A stretch of DNA of 64,000 nt, from contig NZ_FUYL01000005.1 in the NCBI RefSeq assembly GCF_900167935.1, forward strand, positions 62,001 to 126,000, in the 5' to 3' direction. The stretch comes from Maribacter arcticus. GTDB lineage: Bacteria; Bacteroidota; Bacteroidia; Flavobacteriales; Flavobacteriaceae. A program made the translations under genes and the position numbers. A model generated the notes under the pieces. The model did no database searches and was not told the DNA's origin. It saw only the letters and a list, made by a program, of their open reading frames with translations. Shown piece by piece: positions 18,737 through 26,875 of this stretch (position 1 is its first letter; each line of letters begins with the position of its first letter).

Positions 18737-19522
18737 ATGATGAAGTTTTTGAGAGGGATTACTATAAAGCATACATTGTTGATGGCATCAATAGTGATAA
18801 TGGCTTCTTGTAAAAGTACAAAGGTCGTTACGGGAGGAACTGTTGATGAGAAATTATCGGCTAAATCTGTGATAAAGGCGCATTATCAAAATCAGGCTAA
18901 TTTTAAAACATTGAATGGTAAGGTGAGAGTAAGTTATTCTGATGGAGAATCTTCACAAAATGTTTCGGTCAGTATACGAATGGAAAAAGACAAGGCCATT
19001 TGGATGAGCGCCCCTTTGGGTATCGTTAAAGCTTATATTACACCCGACCGTGTTTCGTTTTACAATAAATTACAAAATGAATACTTTGATGGAGATTTTT
19101 CATATTTAAGTGATTTATTAGGGACAGAAGTTGATTTTTCTATTTTACAGAATCTTTTAACGGGCCAAGCTATTGTAGATTTAAGGCTAGAAAAATACGG
19201 GATTGATATTTCAGAAGACTCATATCGATTAACTCCTAAATTACCAGGAGCCCTTTATAAAACCTTATTCAGAATTGAGCCTAAAAATTATAAAATTGCT
19301 TTACAGCAACTTTCACAACCTTTACAGAAAAGGTTGTTAGAGATATCTTATGAGAATTATCAAATCTTAGATAAAGAGATACTGCCAAATGAAATTATAA
19401 TTAGGGCAATTTCTAAAGACAGTGAGAATAATATAGCCCTAGAATTCAGGAACATTGAATTAAATGGCGCAGTTAATTTTCCGTATTCCATACCAAAAGG
19501 TTTTAAAGAAATAGAGCTATAA
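18737..19522 (+). CDS. DUF4292 family lipoprotein (LolB/LolA-like fold)
   Basis: A 261-aa protein with lipobox IMASC (Cys25). The body (TLNGKVRVSYSDGESSQNVSVSIRMEKDKAIW) has the alternating strand pattern of LolA/LolB-like lipoprotein carriers, and the family is annotated DUF4292. It starts immediately after the preceding stop codon. A role in lipoprotein or lipid trafficking is inference. Confidence 0.8.
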   Translation: MMKFLRGITIKHTLLMASIVIMASCKSTKVVTGGTVDEKLSAKSVIKAHYQNQANFKTLNGKVRVSYSDGESSQNVSVSIRMEKDKAIWMSAPLGIVKAYITPDRVSFYNKLQNEYFDGDFSYLSDLLGTEVDFSILQNLLTGQAIVDLRLEKYGIDISEDSYRLTPKLPGALYKTLFRIEPKNYKIALQQLSQPLQKRLLEISYENYQILDKEILPNEIIIRAISKDSENNIALEFRNIELNGAVNFPYSIPKGFKEIEL

Positions 19523-19526
19523 TCAC

Positions 19527-20750
19527 ATGCAGTTAAAACTACAACATGGCCTTTTATTTTTGTTGTTGGTCACTACTATGGCGTGTTTTGGTCAAACTAG
19601 CGAGCAAAAAGCTTTAGAGGAAAAACGTGAACAACTACAATCTGAGATTAGAAATATTAACCGTTTACTTTTTGCTGAGAAGAAAGAAAAAGGAAATGTT
19701 TTAGATCAAATGGAAGCACTGGATAAGAAAATTACGGTGCGTCAACAATTAATACGTGTTACCAATCAACAATCTAATTTGTTGAACCGTCAAATCAGCA
19801 CAAATATTAGGAATATAGGAAAGCTAAAATCTGAATTACAAGAAATTAAGGATGAATATGCCAAGATGATTCAGAAATCATATCAAAATAAGTCTAAGCA
19901 AAATAGATTAATGTTTTTGTTGTCTTCTGAAAGCTTTTTTCAGGGTTTTAAGAGGCTTCAATATATGAAGCAATATACTGACTACAGAAAAGAGCAAGGA
20001 GCTCAGATAATGGCTAAAACTGAGGAATTATCTCGCTTAAACTCTGACCTAAACGAAGAGCGAAAAGTAAAAGAGGTATTACTCGCTCAAAATAAGAAAG
20101 CAAAGGATCAATTATTCGCTGAAATACAAACACAAAAAGCATTGTTAGGTACAATTCGCAAAAACGAAACTAAATATACTAGCGCAATTGATGCCAAAAG
20201 AAAAGAGGCTCGAAAGATAGATCAACAAATAGAACGATTAATTAGAAGTGCTATCGCGGCATCTAATAAAAAATCAGGAAGCACTACCAAAAATTCAAGC
20301 AAGTTTGTTTTAACCCCTGAGGCTACTATTATTGCAAATAATTTTTCCGCCAACAAAGGAAAATTAATTTGGCCTGTTGAAAAGGGTATAAAAAGCCAAG
20401 GTTTTGGTGTATATAGCGATCCGGTTTACCCCGGCATAAAGCACCAAAGTAATGGCGTAATAATCGCAACGGATGAAGGCTCTAAAGCACGGGCTATTTT
20501 CGAAGGTGAGGTTATTGCAATTTTGGCTGTTCCGGGCGGCAATAAAGGTGTTCAGATTAAGCATGGTAATTTTATAAGCACCTACTATAACCTTTCGGAT
20601 TTATACGTTAAAAAGGGTGATAAAGTTTCTAGTAAAGAGGAACTTGGGACTATTTATACCAATCGGAATAATGGTCAAACACGGCTTAAATTTTACCTAT
20701 ATCAAGATATCTCTCGTTTAAACCCTGAGGAATGGGTGTATAGATTATAA
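19527..20750 (+). CDS. EnvC-like murein hydrolase activator (degenerate M23 domain)
   Basis: A 407-aa protein: signal peptide (about 1-22, ending MACFGQ), a long coiled coil (about 25-250) and a C-terminal LytM/M23 domain (about 275-405). The usual zinc ligands are missing: the HxxxD site reads HQSNG and the final HxH site reads YYN. This is the state of EnvC/NlpD-type proteins, which activate amidases for daughter-cell separation instead of cutting peptidoglycan. Which amidase it serves is not visible here. Confidence 0.88.
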   Translation: MQLKLQHGLLFLLLVTTMACFGQTSEQKALEEKREQLQSEIRNINRLLFAEKKEKGNVLDQMEALDKKITVRQQLIRVTNQQSNLLNRQISTNIRNIGKLKSELQEIKDEYAKMIQKSYQNKSKQNRLMFLLSSESFFQGFKRLQYMKQYTDYRKEQGAQIMAKTEELSRLNSDLNEERKVKEVLLAQNKKAKDQLFAEIQTQKALLGTIRKNETKYTSAIDAKRKEARKIDQQIERLIRSAIAASNKKSGSTTKNSSKFVLTPEATIIANNFSANKGKLIWPVEKGIKSQGFGVYSDPVYPGIKHQSNGVIIATDEGSKARAIFEGEVIAILAVPGGNKGVQIKHGNFISTYYNLSDLYVKKGDKVSSKEELGTIYTNRNNGQTRLKFYLYQDISRLNPEEWVYRL

Positions 20751-20761
20751 CTAATATAAGC

Positions 20762-21607
20762 ATGAAGAATAAACCGGTGATTACAGATATTCAAGGAAGC
20801 TTTACATTGCATAATGGGGTGCAAATGCCTTATTTAGGATTAGGCACTTACCAATCTGATAATGATCAAGAAGTTGTAGATGCTATAAAAGGCGCAATAG
20901 ATATAGGGTATAGGCATATTGATACTGCAGCTGCATATAAAAATGAACAAGGTGTTGGTAAAGGCATAAAAGAAAGTGGCATAGACCGAAAGGAAATTTT
21001 TGTTGTCAGTAAGGTTTGGAATGATAATCAAGGTTATGAATCAACACTAAAAGCATTTGATGAAAGCTTAAATCGGTTAGGTTTAGAATATTTGGATTTG
21101 TATTTGATTCATTGGCCAGTGTCCGGTAAATACAAAGAAACTTGGAAGGCCCTTGAGTACTTATATGCGCAGAAGAAGATTAGGGCAATAGGAGTTAGTA
21201 ATTTTTTAAAGCATCATTTAGAGGATCTAATGAAGGATTGCACCATTGTGCCAATGGTTAATCAAATGGAATTTCATCCGCTATTGGTGCAACAAAATTT
21301 AGTAGATTTTTGTAATGAGAATTCTATTCAATACGAATCTTGGTCACCCTTTATGCAAGGCAAGGTCTTTGCATTGCATATTTGTAATGACTTGGCCAAA
21401 AAACACAGAAAATCTGTAGCGCAGATTATTTTACGTTGGAATTTGCAAAAAGGGGTGATTGCCATTCCTAAATCTGTTCATATCGACCGTATTACATCTA
21501 ATGCAGATATTTTCGATTTTGAATTATCTGAAGAAGATATCAACTTTTTGGATAGTTTGGAAAATGGTCAGCGAAGCGGTCCTGATCCTGATAATTTTAA
21601 CTTTTAG
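20762..21607 (+). CDS. Aldo/keto reductase
   Basis: A 281-aa TIM-barrel NADPH oxidoreductase of the AKR5-like group. The catalytic tetrad is visible: Asp in HIDTAAAY (about residue 55), Tyr in the same motif (60), Lys in VVSKVW (about 85) and His in LIHWP (about 118). NADPH-binding IPKSVHIDRI is near the C-terminus. It begins 11 nt after the EnvC-like gene. The substrate is unknown. Its 3' end overlaps the convergent thioesterase gene by 11 bp. Confidence 0.92.
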   Translation: MKNKPVITDIQGSFTLHNGVQMPYLGLGTYQSDNDQEVVDAIKGAIDIGYRHIDTAAAYKNEQGVGKGIKESGIDRKEIFVVSKVWNDNQGYESTLKAFDESLNRLGLEYLDLYLIHWPVSGKYKETWKALEYLYAQKKIRAIGVSNFLKHHLEDLMKDCTIVPMVNQMEFHPLLVQQNLVDFCNENSIQYESWSPFMQGKVFALHICNDLAKKHRKSVAQIILRWNLQKGVIAIPKSVHIDRITSNADIFDFELSEEDINFLDSLENGQRSGPDPDNFNF

Positions 21608-22112
21608 TAAATAAGGCCTTCAATTCAGTTGCATTATCGGGCTTCATTTTACCGGCCAAAACTAGACTCAATTGTTTTCTTCTAAGCGCGCCATCAAAAC
21701 GGGTTATTTCTAATTCTGTTTCAGGAACCAGTTCTGGAACTTCAGTTGGTTTACCAGTTTCGTCAACAGCAACAAAGGTAAAAATAGCTTCATTTGCCTT
21801 AGTACGCTTACCATTATAACGATCTTCTATCCAAACATCGATATATACCTCCATAGAGGTGTTATAAGCTCTAGATACGGCTGCTTCAACAGTTACAACA
21901 CTACCTAAGGGAATAGCAAGGTTAAAGGCTACGTGGTTAACAGACGCCGTAACTGTAATTCTACGGCTGTGTCTGCCGGCAGCAATACTAGCAGCGCGAT
22001 CCATACGAGCCAATAGTTCGCCACCGAATAAGTTTTGAAGTGCGTTGGTCTCACTTGGGAGTACCATGTCGGTCATTGTGGTTCTAGATGCTGCAGGTGT
22101 TTTTGCTTCCAT
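21597..22112 (-). CDS. Acyl-CoA thioesterase (hotdog fold, YciA/BFIT-like)
   Basis: A 171-aa single-hotdog thioesterase. The motif ALQNLFGGELLARMDRAASIAAGRHS contains the conserved N-x-x-G-G...D region, followed by VTASVNHVAFNLAIPLGSVV. It hydrolyses acyl-CoA esters. ATG 22112 (MEAKTPAASRT) is preferred over a TTG at 22142, as a -7 box lies between the two. It converges on, and overlaps, the aldo/keto reductase. Confidence 0.9.
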   Translation of the reverse strand: MEAKTPAASRTTMTDMVLPSETNALQNLFGGELLARMDRAASIAAGRHSRRITVTASVNHVAFNLAIPLGSVVTVEAAVSRAYNTSMEVYIDVWIEDRYNGKRTKANEAIFTFVAVDETGKPTEVPELVPETELEITRFDGALRRKQLSLVLAGKMKPDNATELKALFTKS

Positions 22113-22127
22113 TAATGAAATTTTCCG

Positions 22128-22135
22128 CAAAGATA
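22128..22135 (-). promoter_or_regulatory. -7 box of the thioesterase gene
   Basis: The minus strand reads TATCTTTG, an exact TAnnTTTG match, 15 nt before the ATG at 22112. It supports the ATG over the longer TTG reading. Confidence 0.5.
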
Positions 22136-22170
22136 CGGGCAAGAATGGTAGTTATAAAATGTGTAAAGGT

Positions 22171-23133
22171 TTATTTTTTAGATAATAACCAAGCGTCAGG
22201 TGACTGAGTCTGCTTAATTTTCCTTAATGCTTTTAATGCATCCGACGAATTGGCGTAGCTTTCATAGGTAACCATGTGTAGTCCGTAAGCATTGGTGCCG
22301 AAGTAACCAGCGTTAAAACCACTGGCTTTTAGTTGCTCTATCTTTCTATCAGCATTTGCTTTTACTCTAAATGCACCGGCAACAATATAATGCATTTCAC
22401 CTTCTGCAATAGTTGGTGATAATGTGGTTGATGCTTCAACAGTTACGGTTGGTAGCTCTAAAGGAGAAAGGTCGAAAAAAGTGGCTTCTTGAATTTGCTT
22501 AGTTACATATTCTTTAGCGTCATTTTCGGCAACTTGATTATTAGCTTGTTGTCTTTGGTATGCACGATACCCCGTTACGCCCGTTGAAAAGGCAAGCAAC
22601 AAAATTGCAGCGTATTTTAAATAAGGCCTAAATCCTTTATTTTCTCTACGCTCCGGACTTATAACGAACGGTGTTTTTTCTTCGATTTCAACTATTTCCT
22701 TTTTTAAAACCTCTCTAGTAATAGGAATGGAATTAAAGTTAGAAAGACCGAAAGATGATGTCAAGTAGTTTGGTTCAGAAGCTGGTTGAAATAATATCTT
22801 ATCCTCATTATTTCTTGATAATGAACCAATATTCTTAAGGTTTAAAGACGTTTCTTGTGTTAAGATATTTTGCCAAACCTTAACTTGCTCCTCTATAGAA
22901 GATAATGCGGATTCAAAAGTAATTTTCTCTGATTCTGACACATAAGATACAAGCAAACCATCGTTGGAGATGAGCAGTTTGTTAAACGCGATAGATTTAT
23001 TTGGTGCACTGAACGTATTCGTGACTTGATTAATTCTAGCCGAATTTTTTTGGGTAAGGAATGCTCCAAAACCAGGAACAACAACACAGTTGTACCTGTA
23101 TAGTAAATCGCTTATGTAGTGTTCTAAAACCAT
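22171..23133 (-). CDS. HU-CCDC81 and SPOR domain-containing protein
   Basis: A 320-aa protein. The N-terminus (VLEHYISDLLYRYNCVVVPGFGAF) is the HU-CCDC81 domain pair characteristic of Bacteroidota, residues about 1-130, cytoplasmic. A charged linker and one membrane helix (about residues 175-193, YLKYAAILLLAFSTGVTGY) follow, and a C-terminal SPOR domain (about 245-320, HYIVAGAFRVKANADRKIEQL) lies in the periplasm. SPOR domains bind denuded septal peptidoglycan, while the HU-like part could touch DNA or protein, so it may link the nucleoid to the division site. ATG 23133 is chosen over the longer ORF. Divergent from dprA. Confidence 0.85.
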   Translation of the reverse strand: MVLEHYISDLLYRYNCVVVPGFGAFLTQKNSARINQVTNTFSAPNKSIAFNKLLISNDGLLVSYVSESEKITFESALSSIEEQVKVWQNILTQETSLNLKNIGSLSRNNEDKILFQPASEPNYLTSSFGLSNFNSIPITREVLKKEIVEIEEKTPFVISPERRENKGFRPYLKYAAILLLAFSTGVTGYRAYQRQQANNQVAENDAKEYVTKQIQEATFFDLSPLELPTVTVEASTTLSPTIAEGEMHYIVAGAFRVKANADRKIEQLKASGFNAGYFGTNAYGLHMVTYESYANSSDALKALRKIKQTQSPDAWLLSKK

Positions 23134-23225
23134 TGTTACGCAAATATGAAAAAAATATGGGGGCATAAAAACCTCTTTCGTAACTTTTTATTAACATATT
23201 TTTTTCTCTAATTTGTGAATAATTA

Positions 23226-24344
23226 ATGAAAACTACACAACACACTGCTGATGAACTCATTGCAATACTTCGGTTGCAACACGTACCAAACATTGGCGAT
23301 ATTTTGGCGAAGAAATTAATTTCGCACTGCGGAAGTCCATCTGCAATTTTTAAGGATAACCAGCGAAATCTTCTAAAAATTGAGGGTATTGGTACACATA
23401 CCATTAGGCATTTATTTGAAACGGAGCATTTAGAAGCGGCTGAGAAAGAGTATGATTATATCATTAAAAACGACATCAGCTGTACTTATTTTAAAGATGC
23501 ATCCTATCCTAACTACCTAAAACATTGCATTGATGGCCCTATACTATTATTTCAAAAGGGGAATATTGATTTAGACAATCGAAAAATTATAAGCGTTGTA
23601 GGTACTCGAAATATAACAAGCTATGGCATGGCTTTTTGCGAACAGTTTATATCAGACTTGGCGCCATTGAACCCTATTATTATTAGTGGATTTGCTTACG
23701 GAGTAGATATATGTATTCAGAAGGAAGCTGTAAAACAAGGACTTCAAACAATAGGATGCCTTGCCCATGGTTTAAATCAGATTTATCCAAAGGTTCATGC
23801 CAAATATCAGGCAGATGTTTTAAGAAATGGCGGATTTTACACCGAATTTTGGAGTACTAGTAATCCGGAACGCGAGAATTTTTTGAAGCGGAATCGGATT
23901 ATAGCTGGCGTTAGTGAAGCAACTGTGGTTGTTGAATCTGCAGAAAAAGGTGGAAGTTTAGTAACAGCAGACATTGCCAATAGTTATAATCGAGATGTTT
24001 TTGCAGTACCGGGTAGAACAACAGATAAGTATAGTTTGGGCTGTAATAACTTAATTAAGCAACAAAAGGCACATGTAATGACTTCTGCAGCTGATTTAAT
24101 TTATTTGCTAGATTGGGATATAGAGCAGAAACCAAGTAAGAATATTCAAAAGCAACTATTTATAGAATTAAATGAAACCGAGCAGGGCATTTATACCTAT
24201 TTACAAAATAATGGGAAGCAGTTGCTAGATGCTATTGCACTTGAATGTAAGATTCCAATTTATAAAGCTTCTTCCACTTTATTGAATATGGAAATGAATG
24301 GAGTTATTAGACCTTTGCCAGGTAAACTATTCGAGGCGATTTAG
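23226..24344 (+). CDS. dprA: DNA-processing protein DprA
   Basis: A 372-aa protein: N-terminal helix-hairpin-helix-like region (about 10-60), a Rossmann core (about 90-290) with VVGTRNITSYG, SGFAYGVD and EKGGSLVTADIA motifs, and a C-terminal winged-helix DML1-like domain (about 305-370). DprA loads RecA on incoming single-stranded DNA during transformation. No other competence genes are nearby. It is followed 6 nt later by a hairpin terminator. Confidence 0.95.
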   Translation: MKTTQHTADELIAILRLQHVPNIGDILAKKLISHCGSPSAIFKDNQRNLLKIEGIGTHTIRHLFETEHLEAAEKEYDYIIKNDISCTYFKDASYPNYLKHCIDGPILLFQKGNIDLDNRKIISVVGTRNITSYGMAFCEQFISDLAPLNPIIISGFAYGVDICIQKEAVKQGLQTIGCLAHGLNQIYPKVHAKYQADVLRNGGFYTEFWSTSNPERENFLKRNRIIAGVSEATVVVESAEKGGSLVTADIANSYNRDVFAVPGRTTDKYSLGCNNLIKQQKAHVMTSAADLIYLLDWDIEQKPSKNIQKQLFIELNETEQGIYTYLQNNGKQLLDAIALECKIPIYKASSTLLNMEMNGVIRPLPGKLFEAI

Positions 24345-24350
24345 ATTTTT

Positions 24351-24372
24351 ACAAACTACTTGGTTTGTTTTT
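24351..24372 (+). terminator. Short terminator hairpin after dprA
   Basis: ACAAAC-TACTTG-GTTTGT followed by TTTT. It shares the ACAAACTAC start with a degenerate element at 5419-5438. Confidence 0.55.
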
Positions 24373-24461
24373 AATGGGGTGCCATAACAATTACAGTCAC
24401 TTTACTTAAACAACGATTTATTTACACACTAAATCGAATGAAATAAAGAAAAGGCAAGGAT

Positions 24462-24505
24462 TTAAAAACATAAAACCGACCACTAGGTCGGTTTTATGTT
24501 TTTAA
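24462..24505. terminator. Bidirectional terminator between dprA and trpS
   Basis: A perfect 20-bp stem with loop ACTA and A/T-rich ends on both sides, between convergent genes. Its core CCGACC/GGTCGG is the same as in the palindrome at 5300-5327. Confidence 0.88.
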
Positions 24506-24534
24506 GCATATTTTAAAAAGGAAACTTATTTTCC

Positions 24535-25503
24535 TTAGTATCCTAACTTTTCACGAACACGTTCTAATACACCATCGGCAACTTTTTTGGCTTTTTCAGC
24601 ACCTAAAGACAATGCGTCATCTATTTCGTTTAAGTTGTTTATATAGTAATTGAACTTTTCACGTGGCTCTTCAAACTTATTTACGATAACTTCATAAAGG
24701 GCTTGTTTGGCATGACCGTAACCATAATTCCCAGCCAAGTAATTGGCGCTCATTTCCTCTATTTGGGGTTGCGATGCTAATATTTTATAAAGGGCAAATA
24801 CATTATCGGTAGAAGGGTCTTTTGGGTCTTCCATGGGTATACTATCCGTTTGTATGCCCATAATCTGCTTACGTAATTGCTTATCCGTTTGAAAAAGACT
24901 GATTAGATTTCCTTTACTCTTACTCATTTTTGCACCATCGGTGCCAGGTATGTACATGGTTTCTTCTTGAACTTTTCCCTCAGGCAATACAAATGTTTCG
25001 CCTAATTGAGCATGGAAACGAGATGCAACATCACGAGCCATCTCTATATGTTGCATTTGGTCTTTCCCAACAGGAACAATATTGGCGTCATACAACAATA
25101 TATCTGCAGCCATTAACATAGGGTACGTAAATAAGCCTGCATTTACGTCTTCTAATCTATCAGATTTGTCCTTAAACGAGTGGGCAAGTGTTAAACGTTG
25201 ATAGGGAAAAAAACAGCTCAAATACCAAGAAAGTTCAGTTACTTGTGGAACATCACTTTGTCTATAAAAAACAGTTTTTTCAATGTCAAGACCAAATGCC
25301 AGCCAAGTTGCTGCTGTAGCATAAGTGTTTTGTCTCAGTTCAGCCCCGTTTTTTATTTGAGTAAGGGAGTGCATATCCGCAATGAATAAAAAAGATTCAT
25401 TTTTCGGATTTTGCGCCATTTCTATCGCAGGTATAATCGCTCCTAGAATATTTCCTAAATGAGGGGTTCCGGTGCTTTGTATGCCAGTTAAAATTCTTGC
25501 CAT
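24535..25503 (-). CDS. trpS: Tryptophanyl-tRNA synthetase
   Basis: A 322-aa class I aminoacyl-tRNA synthetase that charges tRNA-Trp. The HIGH motif is TPHLGN (residues about 13-18) and the KMSKS motif is KMSKSKGN (about 194-201); SDVPQVTELSWYLSCFFPYQRL is the tryptophan-pocket region. Length is normal for bacterial TrpRS. A -7 box TACCTTTG precedes it. Confidence 0.96.
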   Translation of the reverse strand: MARILTGIQSTGTPHLGNILGAIIPAIEMAQNPKNESFLFIADMHSLTQIKNGAELRQNTYATAATWLAFGLDIEKTVFYRQSDVPQVTELSWYLSCFFPYQRLTLAHSFKDKSDRLEDVNAGLFTYPMLMAADILLYDANIVPVGKDQMQHIEMARDVASRFHAQLGETFVLPEGKVQEETMYIPGTDGAKMSKSKGNLISLFQTDKQLRKQIMGIQTDSIPMEDPKDPSTDNVFALYKILASQPQIEEMSANYLAGNYGYGHAKQALYEVIVNKFEEPREKFNYYINNLNEIDDALSLGAEKAKKVADGVLERVREKLGY

Positions 25504-25523
25504 TTGCTTTATTTCTATGAAAG

Positions 25524-25531
25524 CAAAGGTA
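25524..25531 (-). promoter_or_regulatory. -7 box of trpS
   Basis: The minus strand reads TACCTTTG (exact TAnnTTTG), 20 nt before the trpS ATG. No clear -33 match. Confidence 0.45.
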
Positions 25532-25562
25532 AAACAAATACAAAAAAACTAACCTAAATAAC

Positions 25563-25570
25563 TACTTTTG
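25563..25570 (+). promoter_or_regulatory. -7 box 4 nt before the acyltransferase start
   Basis: TACTTTTG, an exact consensus -7 box, ends four bases before the ATG at 25575. The transcript start must then fall at or next to the A of the ATG, so a leaderless mRNA is predicted. Confidence 0.55.
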
Positions 25571-25574
25571 ATTT

Positions 25575-26315
25575 ATGCTTAAAGTCGTTAGACAAACCGG
25601 TCAAACACTATACCGTATTTGGTTTCATGTTTTAGTGGCCGTACCTATTCTAATATTTTTTCCATTTTTAGTCATATTTGCGTCAAGGGAAAAGTGGTAT
25701 CCACAATTTTTTTGGATGGCGCGAAACCTTTGGGCGAAACCCATTCTATATGGTATGTTCTGTTGGCCAAGTGTTAAGTACGAACAGCAATTAGTTAAAG
25801 GTAGCAGTTATATGCTTGTAGCAAACCATACTAGTATGTTAGACATTATGCTAATGCTGGTGGTTAGTAGAAATCCGTTTGTATTTGTGGGTAAGAAAGA
25901 ATTGGTGAATATACCTTTATTTGGGTTCTTTTATAAACGCGTATGTATAATGGTAGATCGAGATGATGCACAAAGTAGAACCGGTGTGTATAGAAGGGCT
26001 CAAAAACGTTTGCAACAGGGGTCGAGTATTTGTATTTTCCCAGAAGGAGGTGTGCCGGAAGAGCACGTCTTACTCGATAATTTTAAGGATGGAGCTTTTA
26101 AAATGGCTATTGCACATGAAATACCAGTAGTGCCCATGACTTTTTATGACAACAAAAAAAGGTTCTCGTTTACTTTCTTCAGTGGTGGTCCAGGAAAGTG
26201 TAGGGCAAAAGTACATCGGTTTATACAAACAAAATCATTAAAATCAGACGATACAATCAGCCTACGTAAAAGTGTTAGGGTGACTATCTTGAATGATTTA
26301 ATTAAAAATGGTTAG
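25575..26315 (+). CDS. 1-acyl-sn-glycerol-3-phosphate acyltransferase family protein (PlsC-like)
   Basis: A 246-aa membrane acyltransferase with an N-terminal hydrophobic segment (about 14-36), the catalytic NHTSMLD motif (NHx4D, about residues 81-87), the FVGKKEL substrate block (about 103-109) and the FPEGG motif (about 155-159) in place of FPEGT. It acylates lysophosphatidate or a related lipid for phospholipid synthesis. Its 3' end overlaps the convergent small OMP gene by 4 bp. Confidence 0.9.
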   Translation: MLKVVRQTGQTLYRIWFHVLVAVPILIFFPFLVIFASREKWYPQFFWMARNLWAKPILYGMFCWPSVKYEQQLVKGSSYMLVANHTSMLDIMLMLVVSRNPFVFVGKKELVNIPLFGFFYKRVCIMVDRDDAQSRTGVYRRAQKRLQQGSSICIFPEGGVPEEHVLLDNFKDGAFKMAIAHEIPVVPMTFYDNKKRFSFTFFSGGPGKCRAKVHRFIQTKSLKSDDTISLRKSVRVTILNDLIKNG

Positions 26316-26866
26316 AATCTATACCCTAAGTTGATTCCACCTTTACCGATAATGGTAAAATCCCTATCATTTTTAAAAAGATTACGACCAATACCTAAAT
26401 CTATTTCTACCACAAATCCTCTTTTGGTCAAAAGCTTTACACCTGTGCCAATACCAAGAGCAAAATCTATTATATCTTCCTCATAACCACCGCCGTAATA
26501 ATAGCTATCTGTCGCAGGATCATATGAATTGTCATAAGTATAATCATTGACGGAATTTAGCATTCCAAAAGCCTCAACAAAAAATCCTGAAGCATATTTT
26601 TTGCCAAAATATTGGCGATAATAAGGAGAAACGTAATAGTTTACATCTAAATTTTCATCATCAAAAGCAACAAGTATATCTACTCCAATGCCAGACTCAT
26701 CATTAATTAAATATTGATAATCTAATTCAACAGCGCCTAGAATTAAGAAGAGTCCATTAATTTTCAATTCATTCCTATCTTCTATAGGGCTAATAGGCGC
26801 CTCATTGTCTTGAGAAAAAATAGAAATACTCAATAGACAAAAACAGATTAAAAGATTTTTTTTCAT
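26312..26866 (-). CDS. Small outer membrane beta-barrel protein
   Basis: A 184-aa protein with a signal peptide (MKKNLLICFCLLSISIFSQ). The body has alternating amphipathic strands separated by Tyr/Asp-rich turns and ends in GGINLGYRF; a terminal Phe in an alternating strand is the usual BAM recognition signal. Probably an 8-strand barrel. No specific family recognised. It is the last gene of the sigma-factor cluster, 9 nt after the anti-sigma-like gene. Confidence 0.72.
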   Translation of the reverse strand: MKKNLLICFCLLSISIFSQDNEAPISPIEDRNELKINGLFLILGAVELDYQYLINDESGIGVDILVAFDDENLDVNYYVSPYYRQYFGKKYASGFFVEAFGMLNSVNDYTYDNSYDPATDSYYYGGGYEEDIIDFALGIGTGVKLLTKRGFVVEIDLGIGRNLFKNDRDFTIIGKGGINLGYRF

Positions 26867-26875
26867 TATATATAT

